From Rhodobacterales bacterium (GTDB lineage: Bacteria; Pseudomonadota; Alphaproteobacteria; Rhodobacterales; Rhodobacteraceae), in NCBI GenBank assembly GCA_013298485.1, contig JAAFHS010000022.1:1-13083 (forward strand): a stretch of 13,083 nt of DNA, in the 5' to 3' direction. Within the stretch, counting starts at the first letter, position 1. Each line of letters starts with the position of its first letter. Position numbers and translations under genes: made by a program. The notes beneath the pieces were generated by a model. That model searched no databases. It saw only the letters and a program-made list of their open reading frames with translations, and was not told where the DNA came from. Positions 1 through 6,391 of this stretch are shown here, in pieces.

Positions 1-321
1 CATCAGCCGCACCGCTATACGCGGCTGCACAGCCTGTTTGACGATTTCTGCACCTGTTTTAACGAGGCCGATGTGGTGGCGATTGCCGATGTCTATGCGG
101 CGGGGGAAGAGCCGATTGCAGGGGCCAGCCGCGATGATCTGGTGGCCGGGCTGATTGCGCATGGCCACCGCCACGCGCGCGCGATCATGGACGAGGCTGA
201 TCTTGCCCGCCTTGTGCGGGAACAGGCGCGGCCCGGTGATATGGTCGTCTGCCTTGGGGCGGGCACGATTTCCAGCTGGGCCAATGCGCTGCCCGCCCGC
301 CTGATGGGCCGCGCGGCATGA
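1..321 (+). CDS. murC: UDP-N-acetylmuramate--L-alanine ligase MurC, C-terminal part
   Basis: This is the last 106 residues of a cytoplasmic Mur ligase; the 5' part lies outside the window. MurC joins L-alanine to UDP-N-acetylmuramic acid using ATP, the first amino acid addition in peptidoglycan precursor synthesis. The visible segment is the C-terminal Mur ligase domain: it opens with QPHRYTRL, followed by the FNEADVVAIADVYAAGEEP stretch that MurC proteins typically carry, and closes with CLGAGTISSWANALPARL, the usual MurC end (GAG-[TD]-[IL]). Frame 1 is open from base 1, so the first visible in-frame GTG at 73 is internal and not a start. The stop overlaps the next gene's ATG (ATGA, 318-321), which suggests translational coupling. 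Position directly before DUF2484 genes and murB fits the dcw cluster of Rhodobacterales. Identification is secure. Confidence 0.95.
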   Translation, partial: HQPHRYTRLHSLFDDFCTCFNEADVVAIADVYAAGEEPIAGASRDDLVAGLIAHGHRHARAIMDEADLARLVREQARPGDMVVCLGAGTISSWANALPARLMGRAA

Positions 322-584
322 GCTGGGCGCTTATTGTCGCCTGTATCTGGGTGCTGGCGGCCACCGTCACGGCGATGCTGCCGATGAAGCGGCAAATGGC
401 CCCCGGCATCACGCTGCTCGTACTGGCCCCAGTGCTGATCGCCTGGATCGGCTGGCAGCATGGCTGGCTCTGGGCTGTGTTCGGACTTTTTGCCTTTGTG
501 TCGATGTTCCGTAATCCGCTGATTTATTTTGCAAAGAAAGCCATGGGCAAGCCCGTGGAATTGCCAAAGGAATTGCAGGAATGA
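318..584 (+). CDS. DUF2484 family small membrane protein (first copy)
   Basis: This 88-residue protein has no assigned function. It resembles the DUF2484 proteins found between murC and murB in Rhodobacterales: it begins with an ACIWVLAATVTAMLP segment and has hydrophobic stretches at about residues 3-20, 30-46 and 49-62, then a basic and polar tail ending in LPKELQE. Two or three membrane passes are likely. The ATG overlaps the murC stop (ATGA), so translation is probably coupled to murC, and its own stop overlaps the following gene in the same way (ATGA, 581-584). The context suggests a part in envelope or division processes, but that is inference from position only. The family assignment is from memory of the sequence pattern. 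Confidence 0.85.
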   Translation: MSWALIVACIWVLAATVTAMLPMKRQMAPGITLLVLAPVLIAWIGWQHGWLWAVFGLFAFVSMFRNPLIYFAKKAMGKPVELPKELQE

Positions 585-823
585 TATCGATCGGTCTGGC
601 CTGCCTTTGGCTGGTGACAGCCAATGTGATGGCCATGTTCCCCAGCCGCGACCATCACTGGCGCACGGCCTATGTGCTGATCGCCATCGGCATTCCGCTG
701 CTGGGCTGGGTCACCTATGAAAACGGCCCGGTGATCGGCCTTCTGGTGCTGGCCGCAGGCGCATCCGTGCTGCGCTGGCCGGTGATCTATCTGTGGCGCT
801 GGGTGCGGCGGCAGGTGGGGTGA
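581..823 (+). CDS. DUF2484 family small membrane protein (second copy)
   Basis: This 80-residue membrane protein follows the previous gene by a 4-base ATGA overlap. It starts ISIGLACLWLVTANVMAMFPS, aligning with the start of its neighbour (ACLW or ACIW, then VTA and a MFP or MLP motif), and it ends with a VLRWPVIYLWRW segment that parallels FRNPLIYFAKKA in the first copy. The two look like diverged tandem paralogues. Hydrophobic segments lie at about residues 3-20, 29-45 and 48-65, with a basic C-terminus. Function is unknown. In relatives, as I recall them, murB follows closely; here about 1.28 kb of other sequence separates them. Confidence 0.85.
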   Translation: MISIGLACLWLVTANVMAMFPSRDHHWRTAYVLIAIGIPLLGWVTYENGPVIGLLVLAAGASVLRWPVIYLWRWVRRQVG

Positions 824-1074
824 GCACCAATCCCGTCGGCTTCGGGCAGGCATAGTCCGACCCTGTTATCATCACCCGTCCGACCACGATGCTTGGGCGG
901 TGTCGGCGTCAAACGTAACCATGGTCAGACAGAGATATTCCATGTCAGCGCGCGGGTTCAAAAATTGAGCCGTGACAAGGCTTTAGTTCTGGACCCCATC
1001 TCGCCAAAAAGTGATTTGTACAGTTGGACAGAAGAAGGCTCTACCACTTAGATAAATCTGTGTCGGAACGCGAT
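824..1074 (+). other. Non-coding stretch between DUF2484 and the first inserted membrane gene
   Basis: I see no credible gene here. The stretch contains four 5-base blocks at nearly regular spacing: GTCGG at 835-839, CCGAC at 857-861, CCGAC at 880-884 and GTCGG at 902-906. The two CCGAC blocks lie in 8-base direct repeats GTCCGACC at 855-862 and 878-885. A short hairpin GGTTCA/TGAGCC with one G-T pair occupies 955-971 and is not followed by T residues. No convincing promoter, tRNA or transposase remnant was found. The three-prime limit depends on the uncertain start of the next gene. Confidence 0.4.
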
Positions 1075-1560
1075 GTGACCTTTGAAACCGTGTATTCATA
1101 TCTGGGGTTTATCGCATACTACATCTATGTCGCGGCTCTGATCGCAGCTATATATTGTGTGCGACAACGTCTTTATCTTGCGGCCATCCCATTTATGATC
1201 GCACTGATGCCGATAACAGCTGGTCTGCTGCACAATTTTGGTGTGATCGCGATCAAAACGCACCTGCTCCAATATGTCGTCGTACCCGGTTCGAATATTG
1301 GTCTGTACCTTGCAATATTCAGTCTTCTTTGGTTGATGGCATACCGGGGTTACTACAAACTCACCTTGGCTGTTTTCTTGCCAGTCGTTCTGTATGGCTC
1401 CATCGCGCCGCTTTACTACTTTACATCCGGAGACCCTTTCTACGGGCTTCGTGCGGCATTGTTCTTTCTGATGTACCTGATGATCCTCATGCTAATCATC
1501 TTGCTTGGTCATCTGCAGCGCCGCAGACAACAGCGCAAACAAAGCATCAACAGGCAATAG
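1075..1560 (+). CDS. Unrecognised multi-pass membrane protein (low GC)
   Basis: I do not recognise this protein. From the GTG at 1075 it has 161 residues with about five hydrophobic segments: YLGFIAYYIYVAALIAAIY, LAAIPFMIALMPITAGLL, IGLYLAIFSLLWLMAY, LAVFLPVVLYGSIAPLYYF and ALFFLMYLMILMLIILLG, then a basic tail (RRRQQRKQ). It therefore looks like an inner membrane protein with a cytoplasmic C-terminus. The start is uncertain: GTG 1075 has a GGA six or so bases upstream, while in-frame GTG 1060 and TTG 1024 would add up to 17 hydrophilic residues but have no good Shine-Dalgarno. Hand counts give 43% GC for bases 1081-1140 and 43% for 1141-1200, against 65% for a ddl line (3121-3180). The low GC and its place inside the dcw cluster suggest acquisition by transfer. 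A second small membrane gene follows 65 bases later and may be its partner. Confidence 0.65.
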   Translation: MTFETVYSYLGFIAYYIYVAALIAAIYCVRQRLYLAAIPFMIALMPITAGLLHNFGVIAIKTHLLQYVVVPGSNIGLYLAIFSLLWLMAYRGYYKLTLAVFLPVVLYGSIAPLYYFTSGDPFYGLRAALFFLMYLMILMLIILLGHLQRRRQQRKQSINRQ

Positions 1561-1625
1561 AATGCCGGCTGAACGTCCTGAAAATCTATCCTCAACCTGC
1601 AACATCATGGAGAAGGGAAACCAAT

Positions 1626-1937
1626 ATGTCCGATGACGCCTACATGATGTTCTGGTCCATTGCTCCACTCCTGATCTTTGGCATGCTATCGGCGCGTTTC
1701 ATGTTCCGTGGCAAGGCTAAGGCTGCGGCAGGTATCTTGTCTTTTGTCGTTCTGATTGTGTGCGTTTGCGCCCTGTTTGCATTTTTGGATCATGGTTGGG
1801 GTCAGCTTTACTGGATGCTCCACGCCGGTATGGCTGCTTTTGGTGTCGTGGGCGCGGCAATCGGGATGATGATAGGATTTGGTCTGCGTGAATGGCGCGA
1901 CGCCAAACATCAGGCTGGACCCAACCCGGAAAAGTAG
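1626..1937 (+). CDS. Unrecognised small membrane protein (low GC)
   Basis: This 103-residue protein was not recognised. It has three hydrophobic segments: MMFWSIAPLLIFGMLSARFMF near residues 7-27, GILSFVVLIVCVCALFAFL near 36-55 and MLHAGMAAFGVVGAAIGMMIGFGL near 66-90, then a short charged tail. The glycine- and alanine-rich last segment looks suited to helix packing. The ATG at 1626 is well supported by GGAGAAGGG at 1609-1617, eight bases upstream. A longer version of the frame runs back to 1155 but overlaps the previous gene and lacks membrane character, so I reject it. Hand-counted GC for 1741-1800 is 47%, lower than the neighbouring dcw genes. It lies 65 bases after the preceding membrane gene on the same strand, so the two may be co-transcribed. 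Confidence 0.7.
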   Translation: MSDDAYMMFWSIAPLLIFGMLSARFMFRGKAKAAAGILSFVVLIVCVCALFAFLDHGWGQLYWMLHAGMAAFGVVGAAIGMMIGFGLREWRDAKHQAGPNPEK

Positions 1938-2102
1938 TCAGTCGGGCAATGAAAGCCCTGAAAAATCATATGGCCCTTTTCTGGCCTGGTTCTGGTGTAT
2001 TTCTGGGGTCTTCATCTTTGGTTAACCGGTGAAAAAGACCGCAGTATCAGGTGTTTGCTTTGTCGTCTTGCAAGGCGACAGAAAAAACATCAAAACCAAC
2101 AA
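1938..2102 (+). other. Spacer between the inserted genes and murB
   Basis: No gene is seen in these 165 bases. It is AT-richer than murB. It contains GGTTAACC at 2020-2027 and a longer near-palindrome at 2061-2080 (listed separately). No clear intrinsic terminator follows the inserted genes: the only nearby stem-loops, GGGC/GCCC (1944-1958) and GGCC/GGCC just after it, are 4 bases long and lack a T-run. murB transcription could therefore come from readthrough, from a promoter in this spacer, or both. Confidence 0.35.
2061..2080. promoter_or_regulatory. 20-base near-palindrome upstream of murB (candidate operator or RNA hairpin)
   Basis: The bases 2061-2080 read TGTCGTCT, TGCA, AGGCGACA. Nine of ten symmetric positions are complementary and the tenth would be a U-G pair in RNA, giving an 8-bp stem with a UGCA loop. 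It ends 22 bases before the murB ATG and is followed by GAAAAAAC, so it does not have the T-run of an intrinsic terminator on the plus strand. It could be a protein-binding site or a leader hairpin affecting murB translation. No regulator is identified. Confidence 0.4.
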
Positions 2103-3032
2103 ATGGCCACCCTTCTCCCTCTCGTGCGCGGCACGCTGACCCCCAATCGCTCGCTGGCCGATCTAACGTGGCTGCGTGTCGGCGGTCCGGCGGACTGGTT
2201 GTTTCAGCCTGCGGATGAGGCTGATCTTGTGGCCTTTCTGGCGGGGCTTGATCCGGCCACTCCGGTCTTTCCGATGGGCGTCGGCAGCAACCTGATCGTG
2301 CGCGATGGCGGCCTGCGTGCGGTTGTCATCCGGCTGGGGCGCGGCTTCAACAGCATTGATACTGCTGGGGAAAAGGTGACAGCGGGGGCCGCAGCGCTGG
2401 ATGCGCATGTCGCCCGCAAGGCTGCGGATGCGGGGCTGGACCTGACGTTTCTGCGCACCATTCCGGGCAGCATCGGCGGGGCGGTGCGGATGAACGCGGG
2501 CTGCTATGGGTCTTATGTCGCCGATCATCTGATCGATGTCCGGATGATCCTGCGCGATGGCACGGCGGTAACGGTGCCTGCCGCCGATCTGCATCTGCAG
2601 TACCGGCAAAGCGATGTGCCGGATGGGGCGGTGATCGTTGCAGCGACCTTCCGCGCAAATCAAGGCAGGCCTCTGGATTTAAAAGCAAAAATGGATGACC
2701 AGATCGCCCGCCGGGATGCCAGCCAGCCCACGAAAGACCGCTCTGCCGGGTCCACTTTCCGCAATCCGGTGGGCCATTCCAGCACCGGGCGGGCCGATGA
2801 TACCCATGAATTGAAGGCCTGGAAGGTGATTGACGACGCCGGAATGCGGGGGGCAAAGATCGGCGGCGCACAGATGTCGCCGATGCATTCGAACTTTCTG
2901 ATCAACACTGGCGGTGCCACTGCAGCCGATCTGGAAAACCTTGGTGAAGAAGTGCGAAAAAGGGTTTTCCAAAACGCCGGGATCACGCTAGTATGGGAAA
3001 TCATGCGCGTCGGTGAACCGGCGGCAGAATAA
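2103..3032 (+). CDS. murB: UDP-N-acetylmuramate dehydrogenase MurB
   Basis: MurB is a cytoplasmic FAD enzyme that uses NADPH to reduce UDP-N-acetylenolpyruvylglucosamine to UDP-N-acetylmuramate, the second committed step of peptidoglycan synthesis. The 309-residue product matches the family length. An FAD-binding segment MGVGSNLIVRDGG lies at residues 58-70, TIPGSIGGAVRMNAG follows, Tyr167-Arg168 sit in YRQS, the catalytic serine of the GSTFRNP motif is Ser217, and the C-terminal glutamate is Glu299 in WEI. I place the start at ATG 2103 because MATLLPLVRGTLTPN matches the usual short N-terminus before the TWLRVGGPA motif; an upstream in-frame start at 1995 would add 36 residues unlike the family. 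No clear Shine-Dalgarno precedes the ATG, which is unusual next to the palindrome at 2061-2080. ddl follows after 38 bases. Confidence 0.96.
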   Translation: MATLLPLVRGTLTPNRSLADLTWLRVGGPADWLFQPADEADLVAFLAGLDPATPVFPMGVGSNLIVRDGGLRAVVIRLGRGFNSIDTAGEKVTAGAAALDAHVARKAADAGLDLTFLRTIPGSIGGAVRMNAGCYGSYVADHLIDVRMILRDGTAVTVPAADLHLQYRQSDVPDGAVIVAATFRANQGRPLDLKAKMDDQIARRDASQPTKDRSAGSTFRNPVGHSSTGRADDTHELKAWKVIDDAGMRGAKIGGAQMSPMHSNFLINTGGATAADLENLGEEVRKRVFQNAGITLVWEIMRVGEPAAE

Positions 3033-3070
3033 CGATAATCCGGGCGCAAGACCCGGGGTTTGAGGCGGTA

Positions 3071-3991
3071 ATGGCGGGCATGTCAGGCAAGACATCCCCC
3101 CGTGTGGCGGTTCTGATGGGTGGCTTCTCGGCTGAACGGGAAGTTTCGCTCGTGTCGGGTGCAGCAAGCGCCCGTGCCCTGCGCGCGGCGGGATATACGG
3201 TATCAGAGGTCGATTGCGGCCCCGATCTGCCTGCGCAATTGACGGCGCTGTGCCCTGATGTCTGCTTCAACGCTTTGCATGGCCGCTGGGGCGAGGATGG
3301 TTGCGTGCAGGGCATCCTCGAATGGCTGAAAATCCCCTATACCCATTCCGGCGTCATGGCCTCGGCCATCGCGATGGATAAGCAGCGCAGCAAGGATGTC
3401 TACCGCGCAGCGGGCCTGCCGGTGGTGGACAGCGTGATTGTGGCACGCGATGCGGTGGAGGCAGGCCATGTCCTGCCGCCGCCCTACGTGGTCAAGCCGA
3501 ACAATGAGGGATCATCCGTCGGTGTCTACATCGTGCGCGAAGGCACCAACGCCCCGCGCCTGGCCGCCACCATGCCGGCGCAGGTGATGGTAGAGGCCTA
3601 TGTGGCGGGGCGCGAGTTAACGGTCACGGTGATGGGCGACCGCGCACTTGCCGTCACCGATATCATCACCGATGGCTGGTATGACTTTGATGCCAAATAC
3701 AAACCTGGCGGATCGCGGCATGTGGTGCCTGCAGATATCCCTGCCGACATCACCGCCGCCTGCCTTGATTACGCCCTGCGCGCACACCGCGCCTTGGGCT
3801 GCCGGGGTCTGTCACGCACGGATTTCCGCTGGGACGAGTCGCGCGGTCTGGCGGGCCTGATCCTGCTGGAAACCAACACGCAGCCCGGATTTACCCCGAC
3901 ATCGCTGGCCCCCGAACAGGCGGCCTTTGTCGGGATTGCTTTTCCGGAGTTGTGCGACTGGATCGTGAAGGACGCCTCATGCAACCGTTGA
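3071..3991 (+). CDS. ddl: D-alanine--D-alanine ligase
   Basis: Ddl joins two D-alanines with ATP in the cytoplasm, making the dipeptide that MurF adds to the peptidoglycan precursor. The 306-residue product has the D-Ala ligase N-terminal domain (GGFSAEREVSLVSG, with Glu22 in the place of E. coli Glu15), HGRWGEDG, and the ATP-grasp domain with VVKPNNEGSSVGV, WYDFDAKYK, GCRGLSRTDF (the Arg that contacts phosphate) and ETNTQPGFTPTSL near the end. The ATG at 3071 has GAGG at 3062-3065 upstream; ATG 3080 is a possible alternative. A short CCGGG/CCCGG hairpin (3040-3056) sits in the murB-ddl gap. The 3' end overlaps the ftsQ start by 13 bases. Confidence 0.96.
   Translation: MAGMSGKTSPRVAVLMGGFSAEREVSLVSGAASARALRAAGYTVSEVDCGPDLPAQLTALCPDVCFNALHGRWGEDGCVQGILEWLKIPYTHSGVMASAIAMDKQRSKDVYRAAGLPVVDSVIVARDAVEAGHVLPPPYVVKPNNEGSSVGVYIVREGTNAPRLAATMPAQVMVEAYVAGRELTVTVMGDRALAVTDIITDGWYDFDAKYKPGGSRHVVPADIPADITAACLDYALRAHRALGCRGLSRTDFRWDESRGLAGLILLETNTQPGFTPTSLAPEQAAFVGIAFPELCDWIVKDASCNR
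3968..3972 (+). promoter_or_regulatory. Ribosome binding site of ftsQ
   Basis: AAGGA lies inside the end of ddl, six bases before the ATG at 3979. It decides the ftsQ start in favour of 3979 over the in-frame upstream codon at 3952, which would lengthen the overlap with ddl. Confidence 0.7.
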
Positions 3992-4872
3992 ACCGTCATG
4001 CGAACCGCGCGGGCCGCCGCGACCCTGCACCATCGCGCTGGTCCTACCGAATGCAGCGGCTGTGGCTGACGCCGGTGTTCCGCGTCCTGTTCCGCTTTGG
4101 CCTGCCGGTGTTCGTCGTGTTCGGTGCAATCGGCCTTTACCTGCAGGACGACACCCGCCGCGCCGCGCTGGCCCAGACCTTCATCGATCTGCGCGAGGAT
4201 TTTCAGGCGCGCCCCGAGTTCCGCGTCAGCCTTGTGTCGATCGAAGGGGCCTCGCCGGAACTCGCCGATGCGATCCGGGCGCGGCTGAACCTTACGCTGC
4301 CGCAATCATCGTTCGATATCGATCTTGCCGCCGCGCGGGCGCGGATCGAAGATCTGGATGCCGTCGAAGTGGCGGAACTGAAGGTGCGCACGGGGGGTGT
4401 TCTGCAGGTGGATATCACCGAACGCACGCCGGTGATGCTGTGGCGCACGGCGGACCGGATCGACATGCTGGATGCAGGTGGCTTTCGTGTTGCATCATTG
4501 ACGGCGCGGTCCGACAGGCCCGATCTGCCGCTGATTGCGGGCGAAGGCGCCGATGTTGCCGCAGATGAGGCGATGGCAATCCTGGCCGCCGCAAGCCCGC
4601 TGGAGGCGCGCATCCGCGGCCTTGTCCGGATGGGCGCACGCCGCTGGGACATCGTGCTGGACCGTGATCAGCGCATCCTGCTGCCGGCCGAAAATCCGGT
4701 CGCGGCGGTGGAGCGTCTGCTGGCGCTGGATCAGGTGCAGGATATTCTGGCGCGCGACATTGCCGCCATCGACCTTCGTATTGCCGCACGCCCGGTGCTG
4801 CGGCTGACGCCCCATGCCCAATTGCAAATCCGCCGTGCCCAAGGCCTTGAACCCCCGGAGTCCGAATTATGA
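3979..4872 (+). CDS. ftsQ: Cell division protein FtsQ
   Basis: FtsQ is a single-pass inner membrane protein that links early and late divisome proteins, usually as a complex with FtsB and FtsL. The 297-residue product has a basic cytoplasmic N-terminus, one membrane segment at about residues 33-55 (VLFRFGLPVFVVFGAIGLYL), a periplasmic POTRA domain from about 78 (VSLVSIEGASPELADAIRARL) to 147 (VDITERTPVMLWR) and a beta domain reaching DLRIAARPVLRL near the end. The POTRA pattern of ITERTPV followed by W is typical of FtsQ. The start is ATG 3979 because of the AAGGA at 3968-3972. The stop overlaps the ftsA start by four bases (ATGA). A neighbour between ddl and ftsA is the usual place for ftsQ. 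Confidence 0.94.
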   Translation: MQPLNRHANRAGRRDPAPSRWSYRMQRLWLTPVFRVLFRFGLPVFVVFGAIGLYLQDDTRRAALAQTFIDLREDFQARPEFRVSLVSIEGASPELADAIRARLNLTLPQSSFDIDLAAARARIEDLDAVEVAELKVRTGGVLQVDITERTPVMLWRTADRIDMLDAGGFRVASLTARSDRPDLPLIAGEGADVAADEAMAILAAASPLEARIRGLVRMGARRWDIVLDRDQRILLPAENPVAAVERLLALDQVQDILARDIAAIDLRIAARPVLRLTPHAQLQIRRAQGLEPPESEL

Positions 4873-6200
4873 CCGACCTTTATCAGACCCAGCGTGCCAT
4901 GCGGAACATGCGCCGTGCCGCGATGCAAAGGGGTGTGATTGCCATTCTGGATATCGGCACCACAAAAATCGCCTGCCTTGTGCTGCGGTTCGACGGGCCT
5001 GCCCTGACCGACAGCGATCAGGTGGGGCCGATGGCAGGGCAGTCGGCATTCCGGGTGATCGGGGCCGCAACGACACGGTCGCGGGGCGTGCGGTTTGGTG
5101 AGATCGCGCAGATGAACGAGACGGAAAAGGCGATCCGTACTGTGGCCCAGGCCGCGCAGAAGATGGCCAATGTGCGGGTTGACCATGTGATCGCCTGTTT
5201 TTCGGGGGCGGACCCGCGCAGTTATGGCCTTGCGGGCGATCTTGATCTGGAAGACAGCGTGGTGACCGAACAGGACATTGCCCGCGTGATGGCGGCCTGC
5301 GAGGCCCCCGATATCGGTGATGGGCGTGATGTGCTGCATGCGCAGCCGGTGAACTTTGCCATCGACCACCGCACGGGGCTGGGTGACCCACGCGGGCAGA
5401 TCGGCAACCGTCTGGCCTGTGACATGCATCTTCTGTCGGTCGACGGGGCGGTGGTGCAGAACCTGCTTTACTGCATCAAGCGCTGCGATCTGGAACTCGC
5501 GGGGATCGCCTCATCGGCCTATGTCTCGGGCGTATCGAGCCTTGTCGAGGACGAACAGGAACTGGGTGCTGCCTGCATCGACATGGGTGGCGGGACCACC
5601 GGCATTTCGATCTTTATGAAAAAGCACATGATCTATGCGGATTCGGTGCGCATGGGGGGCGATCATATCACGTCCGATATCTCCAAAGGTCTGCAGGTGC
5701 CGCTGGCAGTGGCCGAACGGATCAAGACGATGAATGGCGGAGTCTATGCGACGGGCATGGATGACCGCGAGATGATTGATATCCGTGGCGACAGTGGCGA
5801 TTGGGAAAAGGACCGCCGCCAGGTCAGCCGGACAGAACTGATCGGCATCATGCGTCCGCGCGTCGAAGAGATACTGGAGGAAACGCGTGCCCGGCTCGAT
5901 GCGGCGGGTTTTGAAAGCCTGCCCAGCCAGCAGATCGTGCTGACAGGCGGCGGCAGTCAGATACCGGGCCTTGATGGCCTGGCCGCGCGCATCCTTGGCC
6001 AGCGCGTGCGCCTTGGCCGCCCGTTGCGTGTGCAGGGTCTGCCGCAGGCGACGACGGGGCCTGCCTTCTCCAGTGCGGTGGGGCTGTGCCTGTTCGCGGC
6101 ACATCCGCAGGATGAATGGTGGGACTTCGATATTCCGTCTGATCGCTATGCGGCCAAACCGATGCGAAAGGTCATGAAATGGTTCAAGGACAACTGGTAA
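4869..6200 (+). CDS. ftsA: Cell division protein FtsA
   Basis: FtsA is an actin-like ATPase that tethers FtsZ filaments to the inner membrane and recruits later divisome proteins. The 443-residue product shows the ASKHA nucleotide sites: phosphate 1 DIGTTK at 28-33, phosphate 2 DMGGGTTG at 238-245, and the adenosine motif LTGGGS at 358-363. The last dozen residues (MRKVMKWFKDNW, 432-443) form a basic amphipathic helix, the usual membrane-targeting tail. About 20 extra residues (TDLYQTQRAMRNMRR and onward) precede the first strand. GGAG at 4857-4860 supports the ATG at 4869, which overlaps the ftsQ stop. A 191-base gap to ftsZ follows, so ftsZ can be regulated apart from ftsA. Confidence 0.96.
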   Translation: MTDLYQTQRAMRNMRRAAMQRGVIAILDIGTTKIACLVLRFDGPALTDSDQVGPMAGQSAFRVIGAATTRSRGVRFGEIAQMNETEKAIRTVAQAAQKMANVRVDHVIACFSGADPRSYGLAGDLDLEDSVVTEQDIARVMAACEAPDIGDGRDVLHAQPVNFAIDHRTGLGDPRGQIGNRLACDMHLLSVDGAVVQNLLYCIKRCDLELAGIASSAYVSGVSSLVEDEQELGAACIDMGGGTTGISIFMKKHMIYADSVRMGGDHITSDISKGLQVPLAVAERIKTMNGGVYATGMDDREMIDIRGDSGDWEKDRRQVSRTELIGIMRPRVEEILEETRARLDAAGFESLPSQQIVLTGGGSQIPGLDGLAARILGQRVRLGRPLRVQGLPQATTGPAFSSAVGLCLFAAHPQDEWWDFDIPSDRYAAKPMRKVMKWFKDNW

Positions 6201-6225
6201 CCGCAACATCCTGCGTCATCTGCAA

Positions 6226-6270
6226 AATCCCGCTGAAATGCGGCGGGATTCCCCCATATTTTGTGGGAAT
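6226..6270 (+). promoter_or_regulatory. Overlapping inverted repeats between ftsA and ftsZ
   Basis: Two inverted repeats share bases 6248-6250. The first pairs AATCCCGC (6226-6233) with GCGGGATT (6243-6250) around a 9-base loop; the second pairs ATTCCC (6248-6253) with GGGAAT (6265-6270) around 11 bases. They cannot both form fully, so as RNA they would be alternatives. The first is followed by CCCCC rather than T residues, so it is not a classical terminator. CATATTTTG is also repeated 20 bases apart at 6255-6263 and 6275-6283. A role in regulating ftsZ is inference. Confidence 0.4.
6247..6251. promoter_or_regulatory. GANTC site upstream of ftsZ (CcrM-type methylation site)
   Basis: GATTC is a GANTC site, the target of the cell-cycle DNA methyltransferase CcrM in many alphaproteobacteria. 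In Caulobacter, ftsZ transcription depends on CcrM methylation of its promoter. A role here is inferred by analogy and one pentamer occurs often by chance. Confidence 0.35.
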
Positions 6271-6301
6271 TCATCATATTTTGCGTGACCTGCGGCCCGC
6301 T

Positions 6302-6322
6302 TGTGGATAGAGTTGTAGACAA
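6302..6322 (-). promoter_or_regulatory. Candidate pair of DnaA boxes upstream of ftsZ
   Basis: Read on the minus strand, 6302-6310 is CTATCCACA, which matches the DnaA box TTATCCACA at 8 of 9 positions. The next one, 6314-6322, reads TTGTCTACA and matches at 7 of 9. The two copies are 12 bases apart, centre to centre, about 70-90 bases before the ftsZ start. In Caulobacter, DnaA is reported to promote ftsZ expression, so the arrangement is sensible, but the second copy is weak. Confidence 0.35.
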
Positions 6323-6391
6323 TTCGGGAAAGCCGTCCGGGACAGGCGGTCAAATCAAGCGCGCAACGCATAAAAACAGGCGGAACGGGAC

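Noticed and set aside
955..971. tRNA-like T-arm (GGTTCAAAAATTGAGCC)
   Set aside because: No acceptor stem, anticodon arm or CCA-compatible flank surrounds it; it is an isolated 6-base hairpin.
1155..1625. Long 5' extension of the second inserted membrane gene
   Set aside because: It overlaps the preceding membrane gene in another frame and gives no membrane pattern. ATG 1626 has a good ribosome site.
992..2010. GACCCCA (992-998) and TGGGGTC (2004-2010) as inverted ends of a mobile element around the inserted genes
   Set aside because: Seven bases is too short to be meaningful over 1 kb, no transposase is present and there is no matching target duplication.
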